Positions 1 through 8,869 of a stretch of 64,000 nt of DNA are shown here, one piece after another; position 1 is the first letter of the stretch; every line of letters starts with the position of its first letter. Location: the NCBI GenBank assembly GCA_937944405.1, contig CALDYR010000142.1:1-64000 (forward strand), read 5' to 3'. The notes beneath the pieces are model-generated. The model worked only from the letters and a program-made list of their open reading frames with translations, had not been told where the DNA came from and made no database searches. This DNA comes from an uncultured Pirellulaceae bacterium. GTDB taxonomy: Bacteria; Planctomycetota; Planctomycetia; Pirellulales; Pirellulaceae. The position numbers and the translations under genes are program-made.

Positions 1-291
1 CTGTGCTCTTGTTCACAGCCCTCCGACACTTCCCTAATCCACGACTCAATCCCAGCCAGCGCGAATCCTTCAGCCAAAAAGGATTCCTTTAAACCTAGAA
101 ACGCGCGAGTACTCGGCCAGTCGTCACCCACCAATAACCAACCGATTTCGCTGTACGATTTCAAGGATCAAGATCCTTCGGGCGATTTGCTTCTTGATAC
201 CCAAGCCAGTTTCGAACAGATTGATTCGACTGACATGCCATCAACTCCCCAATATGAAATTTCAAACAGTATCATTTTAGGTTCAGAGTAA
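1..291 (+). CDS. 3' part of a hypothetical, possibly lipoprotein, gene
   Basis: The frame is open from the first base to a TAA, giving 96 visible codons; the start lies outside the window. The first visible residues read LCSCSQPSDTS, which fits a lipobox (L at -3, S at -1, then C), so perhaps only a signal peptide is missing. The rest is rich in Ser, Asn, Pro and Asp and shows no domain I recognise. The next gene follows 25 bp downstream on the same strand and may be cotranscribed. The function is unknown. Confidence 0.5.
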   Translation: MCSCSQPSDTSLIHDSIPASANPSAKKDSFKPRNARVLGQSSPTNNQPISLYDFKDQDPSGDLLLDTQASFEQIDSTDMPSTPQYEISNSIILGSE

Positions 292-316
292 AACGCAGCT
301 CCAACCGAAAGATTCT

Positions 317-601
317 ATGTACGTTATCGCCGTCGATTTTGAAATTAACCGAGAATTTGTCAGCCAGTTTCGCGATCGAATTCAAAAGCAAGCCGAAGAT
401 TCGCTAACCAACGAACCCGACTGTCGCCAGTTCGATGTCTGTTTTGATTTGGAAGACAAAACGAAATGTTTTTTGTACGAAAAGTACACCAACCAAGCGG
501 CCTTTGAGACCCACTGTGGAACAGATTACTTCAAATCTTTCGCCGCTGCGGTAGAACCATGGGTCGCCGCCAAGAATCTCAAAGTCTGGATCTGCGACTG
601 A
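317..601 (+). CDS. Antibiotic biosynthesis monooxygenase (ABM/YgiN-like) domain protein
   Basis: A 94-residue protein with the layout of the dimeric alpha/beta ABM fold: an N-terminal strand MYVIAVDFEI, a helix containing FRDRIQKQAEDSLTNEPDC, the strand CRQFDVCFDLED, the strand FLYEKYTN, and the typical 'F..H' segment AAFETHCGTDYFKSF. Length matches single-domain members such as quinol monooxygenase YgiN. Family members act on quinones or other small aromatics, or detoxify dicarbonyls; the substrate cannot be inferred here. It is probably cytoplasmic because no signal peptide is seen. Confidence 0.8.
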   Translation: MYVIAVDFEINREFVSQFRDRIQKQAEDSLTNEPDCRQFDVCFDLEDKTKCFLYEKYTNQAAFETHCGTDYFKSFAAAVEPWVAAKNLKVWICD

Positions 602-901
602 GACTTTGGCCATGCTGCCGGCCCATAACTAGCGAATCTCTTCACAAGCAAACCGCCTAACAGAAAGTCACGTCAGGCAAGACTGCCGAGCCGTTATTTA
701 AAACGGCCCTTTTTTAGCTCCATCGCGGATTTCAGTGACACGTTTCGAAATCGTAGCGGGATTGGCCAAAATTCTCGATGGCTGCGTTTAAGGGAATTCG
801 GGGGAATCCCAACTTCATTCACTTGAAAAAGCAAGTTCTGGGCACAGTCGGTGCCAGAAAGTTCCGGGAAGAACCCCTTTTAAGTGGCGATTGAAGGTTT
901 G
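602..901. other. Intergenic region between convergent genes, carrying a dispersed palindrome
   Basis: No coding region is supported. The stretch separates the ABM gene from the 3' end of the OtnC-like gene and holds the repeat copy annotated at 753-875, including a small hairpin GGCAC/GTGCC at 841-855. Confidence 0.6.
753..875. repeat. Dispersed composite palindrome, copy 1
   Basis: Inner arms at 753-774 (GTAGCGGGATTGGCCA, then AAATTC) and 794-813 (GAATTCGGGGGAATCCCAAC) are inverted copies separated by exactly 19 bp. An outer right arm, GTGCCAGAAAGTTCCGGG followed by AAGAACC, lies at 851-875 and matches outer arms at 46818-46843 and 35996-36019. The sequence resembles a REP or MITE-like element without a coding frame. 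Confidence 0.65.
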
Positions 902-1546
902 TCATTTAGTTTTCAAATCGTTGCATTGCTCTTGAGTCAGAATTTTAATGGGCAGATTTCGTAGCAGCAAATATAATTTTGCTGTCTCTTCAAGTTCTTC
1001 GGTTGCGTAAACCGCCGCATCCAAATTTGCCGCTGCCACAACCGGACCATGATTGGCCAGTAGCATACTGTGAGCATCTTTCGCCATCGCTTCAACGGCC
1101 GCTGCCAGCGCTCTGTCTCCCGGTGCATAGTACGGAACCAACGGCAATCGGCCGACTCGCATCACGTAGTAGGCCGTAATTGCAGGCAACACGTCGTTGG
1201 GATCGATATCGGCAATCACCGAAACGGCTACCGAATGCGTCGAATGCAAATGCACGATCGAATTGGCATCCGATCGTACTTTGTAAACGCTGTGGTGCAG
1301 AAAAGCCTCTTTGCTGGGTTGGTCGCCAGAAATTAAATTGCCCAACGCATCGATCTTAGAAATTCGATCAGGATCCAATCGCCCCATGCACGAATTGGTC
1401 GGCGTGACCAGAAAACCATCGGGTAACCGGACGCTGATATTTCCCGAACTCCCCGCGGTGAGACCACGATCGTAAATGGATTTACCATGCATCGAGATCC
1501 GTTCACGCAACGCGCGTTCTGAATAGTCTTCAATGTCTTTACTCAT
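902..1546 (-). CDS. otnC: Class II aldolase/adducin family, probable 3-oxo-tetronate 4-phosphate decarboxylase
   Basis: A 214-residue class II aldolase. The signature GLTAGSSGNISVRLPDG (phosphate-binding loop), the metal-binding HLHSTHSVAVS and a third histidine in LANHGPVVA are all present. Family knowledge: OtnC converts 3-oxo-tetronate 4-phosphate to dihydroxyacetone phosphate and CO2. The assignment rests on the OtnK-like kinase immediately upstream in the same operon. I start at MSKDIEDY because the 51 residues available upstream look non-coding and contain a dispersed repeat (1610-1671). Alternatives are an L-fuculose- or rhamnulose-phosphate aldolase. Confidence 0.82.
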   Translation of the reverse strand: MSKDIEDYSERALRERISMHGKSIYDRGLTAGSSGNISVRLPDGFLVTPTNSCMGRLDPDRISKIDALGNLISGDQPSKEAFLHHSVYKVRSDANSIVHLHSTHSVAVSVIADIDPNDVLPAITAYYVMRVGRLPLVPYYAPGDRALAAAVEAMAKDAHSMLLANHGPVVAAANLDAAVYATEELEETAKLYLLLRNLPIKILTQEQCNDLKTK

Positions 1547-1609
1547 CGATAATTCTTCGTTGATACAAACATGGTGGCTGTCTCGGGAATTGAAAGGGGA
1601 ACGGTTATC

Positions 1610-1671
1610 GTAGTGAGATTTGTCAGAATTCCAAGTTAGTCCATCGAAGGGAATTCTGGCCAACCCGCGAC
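1610..1671. repeat. Dispersed palindrome, copy 2 (inside the sugar-acid operon)
   Basis: Arms GTAGTGAGATTTGTCA-GAATTC (1610-1631) and GAATTCTGGCCAACCCGCGA-C (1651-1671) are inverted around a 19 bp spacer, the same spacing as the copies at 753 and 35922. It sits between otnK and otnC, just upstream of the otnC start, and could fold into a hairpin in the polycistronic mRNA. Confidence 0.65.
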
Positions 1672-1722
1672 GGTTATAGTTTAGGAACCAACAAACCATT
1701 TACCGGTTTGTAGCTACTGTTT

Positions 1723-3015
1723 CTATTGAAGAACCAGCATGGTTGATGCGGATTCAAAAAAGTCTTCCCCGCCGAAGTTTCCTGATTTCAGTGCAATCGC
1801 AATGTCTAATTTCCCCGACGTAAAGGTCCAAGGCACGCCTGTACAAATCTCCGGTCCAATTTGTAAACGGGAAACTTCCAAATCCCTCATTACCGCACCG
1901 GCGGTTTCCCCACCCGCCACAATGATCTTCCCAAACCCAAACGCCCTGACCAACCGCCTCGCGACGTGCCCGTGAAACTTTTCCACCGTCCGGCAAACTT
2001 CTGTTCGACCATACTTTTTATGAAGCGGCTCAATTTCGTGGGCTTCAGCGGTTGAGTAAATCATCAAAGGCCGGTCGTCGACATTCGGGACCACCGATTC
2101 GAATTTGTCGACCAAGGCATCGAAATCTTGCATCAGCGCTTCAACGTCAACTCGCACACACACACTACGATCCTTCATATAGGCGACCTGTCGTTGCGTC
2201 ACTTCAGAACAACTACCGGCAATGATCAGCGTTTTGCCTTTGATCGGTCGCAACTCCGGTGAATGAATGGTCTTCGCAATTAACCCTTCGCGTCGCCATG
2301 CGTCGGGTAGGTAACGAGCGATACCCGATCCACCAGTTATAAAAACGTGATCCACAACCGCTTCGGCGATTGTTGCCAAATCGGTATCGCAGCAGGTGTC
2401 GGTCACCAAAAGTTGATCGCCCTCGGAAACAGCGCGGTCAATTGCGTTGGCCGTCGAATCCGATCCGGCCGCGATGTGTGGTGTCTCCACCCGACCTACC
2501 GATAACGCCGTTTGACGACCCAAGAATCTAACGATGTCGGAATCGGTCATCGGGTTGAGCGGATGGTTTTGCATACCTGATTCGTTCAATAACTTTCCGT
2601 TGACAAACAAATGGCCAAGATAGACAGTTCGACCGGCCGCTGGAAACGCTGGACACACAATCGTTTTCTCTGCGTCCAATCGTTGCATGATGGCGGCTGC
2701 TACAGGGCCGATATTCCCTTCAGGCGTCGAATCGAAGGTCGAACAGTATTTAAAATAAAAACGCTGGCAACCACACGACTTCAGTACTTCGACCGCCGCG
2801 AGAGAATCTCTGATGGCTTGATCGGCAGTGACAGAGCGCGTCTTAAGTGCCACAACAACGGCATCGCAATTCAGCCCTTCTAACTGTGCCGCCGAAGGGG
2901 TCGACAGGAACTGCACAACACGCATCCCACCTTTAACAAGGTTGATCGCCAAATCGGTCGCACCGGTAACATCATCGGCAATGCAGCCAAGAAAAACACG
3001 TTGATGGTCGCTCAT
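1723..3015 (-). CDS. otnK: Four-carbon acid sugar kinase (DUF1537 family), OtnK-like
   Basis: A 430-residue protein. The N-terminal half begins LGCIADDVTGATDLA, the family's DD-T-GA substrate-binding motif, followed by VVVALKTRS and FYFKYCSTFDST. The C-terminal nucleotide-binding half contains LIIAGSCSEVT and the glycine-rich VAGGETAGAVM. Both halves are typical of this two-domain family. Members phosphorylate 3-oxo-tetronate or D-threonate/erythronate at O4. Start chosen at MSDHQRVFLG because this places the DDxTGA motif near residue 15 as in homologues; a longer frame upstream reads as non-coding. No OtnI-type isomerase is adjacent. Confidence 0.88.
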   Translation of the reverse strand: MSDHQRVFLGCIADDVTGATDLAINLVKGGMRVVQFLSTPSAAQLEGLNCDAVVVALKTRSVTADQAIRDSLAAVEVLKSCGCQRFYFKYCSTFDSTPEGNIGPVAAAIMQRLDAEKTIVCPAFPAAGRTVYLGHLFVNGKLLNESGMQNHPLNPMTDSDIVRFLGRQTALSVGRVETPHIAAGSDSTANAIDRAVSEGDQLLVTDTCCDTDLATIAEAVVDHVFITGGSGIARYLPDAWRREGLIAKTIHSPELRPIKGKTLIIAGSCSEVTQRQVAYMKDRSVCVRVDVEALMQDFDALVDKFESVVPNVDDRPLMIYSTAEAHEIEPLHKKYGRTEVCRTVEKFHGHVARRLVRAFGFGKIIVAGGETAGAVMRDLEVSRLQIGPEICTGVPWTFTSGKLDIAIALKSGNFGGEDFFESASTMLVLQ

Positions 3016-3090
3016 AAAGTTTATCACACAGGGTTTATCACGAGGCGTCGATCCCACTATGGGTTCGTCAAGTTGTAATTCAGAGATCGC

Positions 3091-3122
3091 TGGGATTCGC
3101 CAGAATTCAGGCCAATCGCAAC
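3091..3122. repeat. Dispersed palindrome, spacer-less copy
   Basis: TGGGATTCGCCAGAATTC runs directly into AGGCCAATCGCAAC, so the two arms share one GAATTC and the 19 bp spacer of the other copies is missing. It lies between the cyclase-family gene and otnK. Confidence 0.45.
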
Positions 3123-3200
3123 AGAACCGGGCCCTGATGATTCTCTCTATCCATCCTTCAACCCAAAATTTGAGTCTTGGCAAACCTCGAAAGTCTACCG

Positions 3201-3839
3201 TTAACTTTCGATGGCAATCGCTCGGACCGGACATCCGTCACCACCAACGATCTTCAGCGGCAGCGCTATAAATTGCACAACCGGTGTGCTAATTTGATCC
3301 AGATTTGCCAAACCTTCGACAATCAAAACCCCACCCTTGAACAAAATTTGGTGTACTTCTGTCAGTTCGTCGACGTCATTGACGTCAGCGACTGATGGCG
3401 GTTCGACGCCGATCATCGCTACTCGTCGATCCACCAACCAATTCGCCAACTCCACAGAAATGCGGGGCAGGGCGTTTCGATAGTTTTCGGTTTGGCATCT
3501 CTTATACCAGTCCGTTCTCAGCAGCAAACGGCTGCCGGCGGTTATTTGCGTGTGATACCTTTCCAAATCCGCCACCCTGATCAATGCCTTTGGCGAAACT
3601 GGCCCGGTGCAAGTGACATCAACCAGCAAAGCCGGTCCCACGCAAACGCTAAGGTCTTGCTGATCGATCGTTGCGGCGTTGTCGATAAAATGAACCGGCG
3701 CATCCATATGGGTTCCGCTGTGCGAATACAGTTCCAACGTCGTCGCGTTCCACCCCTCAACAGCGATCGTTTTGGCGATCCGTACTTCTGCGCCACGCAT
3801 GGAATTGTCAATCGGCAAACTTAAATCAATAATTTTCAT
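3201..3839 (-). CDS. Cyclase-family metal-dependent hydrolase (kynurenine formamidase-like)
   Basis: A 212-residue protein carrying the family signature HSGTHMDAPVHF, which supplies metal-binding His and Asp residues, and a second motif GVEPPSVADV that corresponds to the usual G(V/I)DxxS segment. The family includes arylformamidases, isatin hydrolases and lactone or amide hydrolases. The position between a Gfo/Idh oxidoreductase and an OtnK-type kinase suggests opening of a sugar-acid lactone or amide, which is inference. A weak hairpin CGAAAGT/ACTTTCG (3189-3211) spans the stop codon. Confidence 0.85.
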   Translation of the reverse strand: MKIIDLSLPIDNSMRGAEVRIAKTIAVEGWNATTLELYSHSGTHMDAPVHFIDNAATIDQQDLSVCVGPALLVDVTCTGPVSPKALIRVADLERYHTQITAGSRLLLRTDWYKRCQTENYRNALPRISVELANWLVDRRVAMIGVEPPSVADVNDVDELTEVHQILFKGGVLIVEGLANLDQISTPVVQFIALPLKIVGGDGCPVRAIAIES

Positions 3840-3908
3840 ACTTTACATCATAACGGATCAATCAACCGACATTCGATTCGCCCAAAACTCACATCAACGG
3901 TGCCAGAA

Positions 3909-4979
3909 CTATACCGATTCCCACTGGCCACTTTCGGCCGAACGATACATGGCTTCTACAACGGCAAGGCTGCTCAAGTAGGCTTCCGCTTCGGTTTCAA
4001 ATTTTCTGTCACCGGAAAGCATTACGTCAGTGAAGTGCTGTTGGGCGGCAAATACGCAATCACCTGCAAAACCGTAACGCGACCGTTGGTAGGGGTGTTC
4101 CATTTCCGCTTCGCCGAGCCTCTGAATCGTAACCCGCCCGTCCAAGTAACTGCGAATCGTTCCACCGTTGAACTCGATCAGCAACTCGCCGAAGGTATAA
4201 CGCGCATCTTCGCCATTGCACTCGTTATAACGATTAGCATCATAGATCCCGATTCCACCACCTGCAAATTGGAACATCCCCACGGCGGTATCTTCGCCGA
4301 TGATGACCGGATTGAGTCGCCGCATGTGAGCAAAGGCGGTTGAAATATCACCCAGCAAATAGCGAAAGCAATCCACCGCGTGGATCCCCGTTTCAAACAC
4401 TAACATTCGGGGCATCGTGCGAAAATAAGATTGTCGATTCAAATAAGCATTGTCTCCCCAACCATCACCGGCACGATGACGCAGCGTAATCGTATGCAGC
4501 GTCGAACCAATTACCCCAGCGTCCAGCAGCTCCCGGATCGCGCGATACCATGGCTGGAACCGAAAGTTTTCGTGTACCACCAATGGTACGTCGGCAGATT
4601 TGCAAACTTCCACCAACGAAACCGCCCCTAGATAGTCTGCCGCAAGCGGTTTTTGACAGATGATCGTGAGATTTGGGTGCTCGGATTTGTGAACAAGGAT
4701 CGTTTCGATTATCGATCGATGGGTCGACGGCCCGGTGACGACATCGATGAAATCTAACACGATCCCCCGACTGGCTAAATCGCTTAACATTGCTTCGACG
4801 CTGCAATAGGTTTGGTCAATATCGTGTTGGTCGGCCAGCGTTCGAGCTTTTTCAACCTCGAAGTCGCAACATGCGGCTAACGATACCTTTTCGATTCGTG
4901 ACCACGCGTCAAAATGAAACTGACTGAAGTAACCAGCCCCGATGACCGCACCTGTCAATGTTTGCTTCGCAGTGCTCAT
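3909..4979 (-). CDS. Gfo/Idh/MocA family oxidoreductase
   Basis: A 356-residue protein with an N-terminal Rossmann fold (GAVIGAGYFSQFHFDAW) and the catalytic-lysine segment ICQKPLAAD, where the usual E-K-P is Q-K-P. The C-terminal alpha/beta domain contains ETGIHAVDCFRYLLGD, matching the family's G-x-H..D motif. Members use NAD(P) to oxidise or reduce sugars, inositols or sugar acids. The start ATG overlaps the TGA of the upstream MFS gene (ATGA), so translation is coupled. In this operon it is the natural candidate for the dehydrogenase that makes the 3-oxo acid used by OtnK. A longer frame upstream overlaps the MFS gene and was not used. Confidence 0.88.
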   Translation of the reverse strand: MSTAKQTLTGAVIGAGYFSQFHFDAWSRIEKVSLAACCDFEVEKARTLADQHDIDQTYCSVEAMLSDLASRGIVLDFIDVVTGPSTHRSIIETILVHKSEHPNLTIICQKPLAADYLGAVSLVEVCKSADVPLVVHENFRFQPWYRAIRELLDAGVIGSTLHTITLRHRAGDGWGDNAYLNRQSYFRTMPRMLVFETGIHAVDCFRYLLGDISTAFAHMRRLNPVIIGEDTAVGMFQFAGGGIGIYDANRYNECNGEDARYTFGELLIEFNGGTIRSYLDGRVTIQRLGEAEMEHPYQRSRYGFAGDCVFAAQQHFTDVMLSGDRKFETEAEAYLSSLAVVEAMYRSAESGQWESV

Positions 4980-6262
4980 TCCGCGGCTCCTTGTGGGGCA
5001 CAATCCACCAACGGGAGATCCGGGCGAATGGCGAACCATAGAAACACAGCCACGATATTCAAACCTGCCGCCAAGTAAAAAAATGGTTCGTGCGAACCTG
5101 CCGCTTCCTTAAGCATCGGAAACGAAATCGCGGTGCAAAACGCGCCAATGTTACCCACCATATTCATCGCGCCCGATACGGTACCGGCATTCCTACCGCC
5201 AACGTCCAAGCACGTTGTCCACGACGGACTTAGCACCATGTCGCTTCCGAAGATCGCGACGCACATGGCAATCACCGCCGCTAATGGCGTATTCATGTTG
5301 ATGCATAACGCCATCCCCACAGCCGCCAGAACAAAACCGATCATCGCTGGAAGCCGTCGCGACAAATTCCAGTACCCCCTTCGATAAAGCGTATCAACCA
5401 TCACTCCAGCCAACCAGTTCCCCAACACCCCACACAACAGCGGCATCATCGCGTACCAACCGGTCTGTTCAGCGGTCAGTTCGAAAGTGGTTTTCATGTA
5501 CTTAAAAAACCATGATGCCACAAAGAAGAAAGTAAAATTGTGGGCCACGTACTGCACCATCAGCATCCACATCGTTGGCGCTGAAAGTATCTGGTTAAGT
5601 GTTGCCACCCCCGTCTGGTCATCCTCAATCGACAGCTCGGCATCGGCGGCCCGATGTTGCTTGATATAGTGAGCTTCGGCGGCGCTGACCGCGAAGTGAT
5701 ACTCTGGCATATTCCGGAACAGCAAATACCACAGGATCGCCACCGCCAAACCAATCCCGCCAAGCAGATAAAACGCTTGCTGCCAACCTCCGGTGACCGC
5801 GATCAACCAGACAACACCCGGCATTGCAATCGCCGCACCAAGCCTGCCACCGGAAAAAATCAGCGCATTGGTAATCCCTCGTTCACCGATCGGCAACCAC
5901 GAATAGATCGCGCGCGACGTTGTCGGATAACCACCGGCTTCTCCCATCCCGAATAAAAAACGAATACCCACTAACCATCCGACTTGACGGACAACACCTG
6001 TTAACCCCGTGAACACCGACCACGCAATACAAACACCGGTCATCACAATCCGCGGACCGAAGCGATCGGCGAGCTTTCCACCAGGAACCTGAAACAGTGC
6101 GTAACCCAGTGCAAACGCACCCATCACCCACCCCATCTGCGTGGGTGATAGATCTAAGTCGCGCGCGATATCACCTTCAGCGGCTGAGATACAGGCGCGG
6201 TCAATCCACATCAACATCGAAATTAGAAACGCACCCAAGATCAGCAAATAACGAATCGGCAC
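4976..6262 (-). CDS. MFS transporter, anion:cation symporter (hexuronate/glucarate) type
   Basis: A 428-residue membrane protein with about 12 hydrophobic segments. The N-terminal WIDRACISAAEGDIARDLDLSPTQMGWVMGAFALGYALFQ pattern (given here only as the WIDRACIS and GWVMGAFALGYALFQ parts) and PGGKLADRFGPR are the hallmarks of the ACS family (ExuT, GudP, LgoT). A second half carries SPSWTTCLDVGG and GTVSGAMNMVGNIG. It would import an organic or sugar acid with H+ or Na+. It is the first gene of the five-gene operon, and its stop overlaps the oxidoreductase start. Confidence 0.9.
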   Translation of the reverse strand: MPIRYLLILGAFLISMLMWIDRACISAAEGDIARDLDLSPTQMGWVMGAFALGYALFQVPGGKLADRFGPRIVMTGVCIAWSVFTGLTGVVRQVGWLVGIRFLFGMGEAGGYPTTSRAIYSWLPIGERGITNALIFSGGRLGAAIAMPGVVWLIAVTGGWQQAFYLLGGIGLAVAILWYLLFRNMPEYHFAVSAAEAHYIKQHRAADAELSIEDDQTGVATLNQILSAPTMWMLMVQYVAHNFTFFFVASWFFKYMKTTFELTAEQTGWYAMMPLLCGVLGNWLAGVMVDTLYRRGYWNLSRRLPAMIGFVLAAVGMALCINMNTPLAAVIAMCVAIFGSDMVLSPSWTTCLDVGGRNAGTVSGAMNMVGNIGAFCTAISFPMLKEAAGSHEPFFYLAAGLNIVAVFLWFAIRPDLPLVDCAPQGAAE

Positions 6263-6695
6263 AGCGCCCTCTCGACCTTAAACCCTTACATCAGTTACAG
6301 CCACTACAGTCTAACGCGATTAATGATCCATTGGAATCAAAACAGGGGCGCCGTGGAACCATGATCGTCAACAAGAAGGATTCATCAGCCGGCATGTAGC
6401 CTTTTAAAAACCCACTTTTGATCGCATCATGCTAAACCTTGCCGCTTACGACCATTACTTTACCTGCTTGGCTTCTTACACCTGCCCGGATTTTTCGCGG
6501 CCTGGCTTTAAGAGTTGAACCGATTGGTCGTGTTCTTCTTGCGAACGACGGTAGCAACGACGATGAGAACAGTAACTGTTACAGCGATTCAATCTGGAGT
6601 AATACTGATACTGATCATCAGGCCTTTTGCAACGGACCAATAGCGACCTCAAGGTCGTTGCTAAACTGTAGCCAGAATAGGACAGGTAGACGAAG
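6263..6695. other. Divergent intergenic region, no gene seen
   Basis: It separates the sugar-acid operon (minus strand) from the BBP7-like gene (plus strand), so promoters for both must lie here. I could not assign -35/-10 elements or an operator with confidence, and no regulator gene sits beside the operon. Confidence 0.5.
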
Positions 6696-8696
6696 ATGAA
6701 ATGGATCTCACCCGCTTGGATTTCTTCCGCGTGCGCGTTGGCTTTGCTGCCGGCAGCAACGGTCACCGGTCAATCAACGAGTTCTCCGGCCGACAAACTC
6801 GCGCCCGGACCCATTGCCGAACTGTTGCCCGGGCTTGAACCAAGTCCGTCTTTTCGTCTCGGTACGATCAACCCAACTAAAACGATCGTTCAACCACTGG
6901 GTAAGAATTTGCTGCCGGGGGAAGATTTCGCCCCTCCCAACCCTCTGCCATCAGGAAGCGGCAGTCGGGGCAGCGGTACCTTTACGACCACGCCACCTCG
7001 CGGATCGTTGATCAACGAACCAGTGCCAAGTAACCAAGTTCTTCGAAACCAGCAGAACATCTACTCCGACACCTTCACGCTGCCACGAACCCCGGTGGCT
7101 TCGCAACCGAACCTCCAACAGCAACCCCCGGCGCCGAACTCAACGGACCGGGATCAGCACTGTTTGCCGACCGTGGCAAAGACCGCCGATACCGGGGGCA
7201 TTTGTGCCTGCGGATCGAACGCACTGGCCCCTGAAAATTGCCAATGTAATGGCTGCCAAGGACACCAAACACATGCTGACTTCAGCGACGAATGTTCAAC
7301 GTCCGATTCTTGTAAACCCGCCAACGAAGCCGTTGAATGCGGCACCTGCGGAGATTCAGTCTGTAATAATTGCGAAATAATTGGTGGCCCCGGTTCGTAC
7401 TTCAACACCCAAGCCAACCGTCTTGCTGATGATCAGAGCCACCCTAACGTAGGGTATGGCCCGGTCGTTCGACACTTCAAGAAACACAAACAAAAGAAAC
7501 AACCCCTACGTCAGCACGATTGCCCCAATCGATCCGATCAGGGCTATGGGGGTTGTGATAATCCCAACTGCGACGGGACTTCCTGCAATCACGGCTATTG
7601 CGATTCGGGCCGATATTATTCGCGGCAGTATGATGCGCGTCAAAACGACGATGACGTCTATCAACCCGCCGTTGTCGATACCCGTAATCCCGACGACACA
7701 CAAACTAACACCCTGTTCAACGTGTCGGGCGTCTATTTTCGGCGCAACACGCCAGACCTTTTATTGAGCTCCCAAAGGGGCGCTTTAGGTGCCACGCCGC
7801 ATCAATTTCTTACAACCGACGATGCCAATCACGGCGACTTTGGAGGCTTTGACGCCAGTATAATTCGCCGACGAGCAACCGGTAAAGGGTTCGAACTCCG
7901 GTACTTGAACCTCACCCCCAGTGAAGCGACCGCGACACTCGGCGGCAACCCGATCACCTTGGTCAACCAGTTCGGTCAAATCGGTCACATGAGTGGGATT
8001 ACCCATCAACAGGCTTTCGATCTTGCTCACATCCACGAGGTTACCCGCGACTCCTCGATTCAAAATGCAGAATTCAATCTGCTACGAATGGGTCGGCAAG
8101 CCCACACTCGACGCGGGCAGCAAGCGACTTCTGAATACCTGCTGGGTTTCCGTTATTTCAAGTTTGAAGAGACGTTGTCTTATTCGGGTCTTGGAATTCG
8201 ACCCAATGGCTTCGTGGGTGGCGACATCACCCGTGCCGATTACGTTTCAGAAGTTGAAAACGAATTATTCGGAGCCCAGTTCGGCGGCCGATCTGAGATT
8301 AATTTATTCAATCGAATGAGTCTACTGATTGGACTAAAAGCAGGCATCTTCCAGAACAATGTCAGCAGCCGTCAACGGGCCTCAACCCTCGGTATCCCCG
8401 GCGACGAGCGAATTGCTCAGGTGCTGAACAATCCAAACCAAGGGGCACTCTACGATTTATCAGGCGAAGCGGATGATTACACCCTGTTAGGCGAAATTGA
8501 CTTGGGGCTGACGTTCCGCATCACCAAAAGCATCCGGCTGCGGGGCGGTTACAAAGCGCTCTTCGTCGACGACATTGCCTTTGCTGACGATCAGATTGGT
8601 TTTGACTTCAACAACATACAATTTAACAGCATCCCACGTGCCAACGATGACTTGGTTTTACACGGCGGATACTTCGGCATCGACTTCGCATTTTAG
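6696..8696 (+). CDS. BBP7-like outer-membrane beta-barrel protein with a cysteine-rich N-terminal region
   Basis: A 666-residue secreted protein. Residues 1-25 form a signal peptide ending near TVTGQ. Residues about 30-150 are Pro/Ser/Thr-rich. Residues 156-302 hold 17 cysteines in two clusters (12 between 156 and 226; 5 between 276 and 302), separated by a Lys/His-rich patch (VRHFKKHKQKKQ). From about 335 onward the sequence resembles planctomycete BBP7 barrels: FNVSGVYFRRNTPDLLL, a short-repeat beta segment, LLGFRYFKFEETL, and a C-terminal GGYFGIDFAF ending in Phe, as is usual for outer-membrane barrels. Role unknown. A strong terminator follows at 8780-8811. Confidence 0.72.
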   Translation: MKWISPAWISSACALALLPAATVTGQSTSSPADKLAPGPIAELLPGLEPSPSFRLGTINPTKTIVQPLGKNLLPGEDFAPPNPLPSGSGSRGSGTFTTTPPRGSLINEPVPSNQVLRNQQNIYSDTFTLPRTPVASQPNLQQQPPAPNSTDRDQHCLPTVAKTADTGGICACGSNALAPENCQCNGCQGHQTHADFSDECSTSDSCKPANEAVECGTCGDSVCNNCEIIGGPGSYFNTQANRLADDQSHPNVGYGPVVRHFKKHKQKKQPLRQHDCPNRSDQGYGGCDNPNCDGTSCNHGYCDSGRYYSRQYDARQNDDDVYQPAVVDTRNPDDTQTNTLFNVSGVYFRRNTPDLLLSSQRGALGATPHQFLTTDDANHGDFGGFDASIIRRRATGKGFELRYLNLTPSEATATLGGNPITLVNQFGQIGHMSGITHQQAFDLAHIHEVTRDSSIQNAEFNLLRMGRQAHTRRGQQATSEYLLGFRYFKFEETLSYSGLGIRPNGFVGGDITRADYVSEVENELFGAQFGGRSEINLFNRMSLLIGLKAGIFQNNVSSRQRASTLGIPGDERIAQVLNNPNQGALYDLSGEADDYTLLGEIDLGLTFRITKSIRLRGGYKALFVDDIAFADDQIGFDFNNIQFNSIPRANDDLVLHGGYFGIDFAF

Positions 8697-8779
8697 AAAC
8701 AAGGCGCCTGACCGAAACATATTTTGGTGGCCACAACGACATAAAGCTTGAAATCCTATTCCTGCCTTCAAAGCCTAAG

Positions 8780-8811
8780 CCTCGCCAGCAGTAATGCCGG
8801 CGAGGTTTTTT
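8780..8811 (+). terminator. Rho-independent terminator of the BBP7-like gene
   Basis: The stem CCTCGCC-a-GCA / TGC-c-GGCGAGG closes a GTAA loop and is followed by a run of six T. It lies about 85 bp after the stop codon. Confidence 0.88.
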
Positions 8812-8869
8812 CATTGTCCAGCTTCGTTGATAAAACACCCCGCTGTGGGAGATCGCCCTCGTTTCAAAT

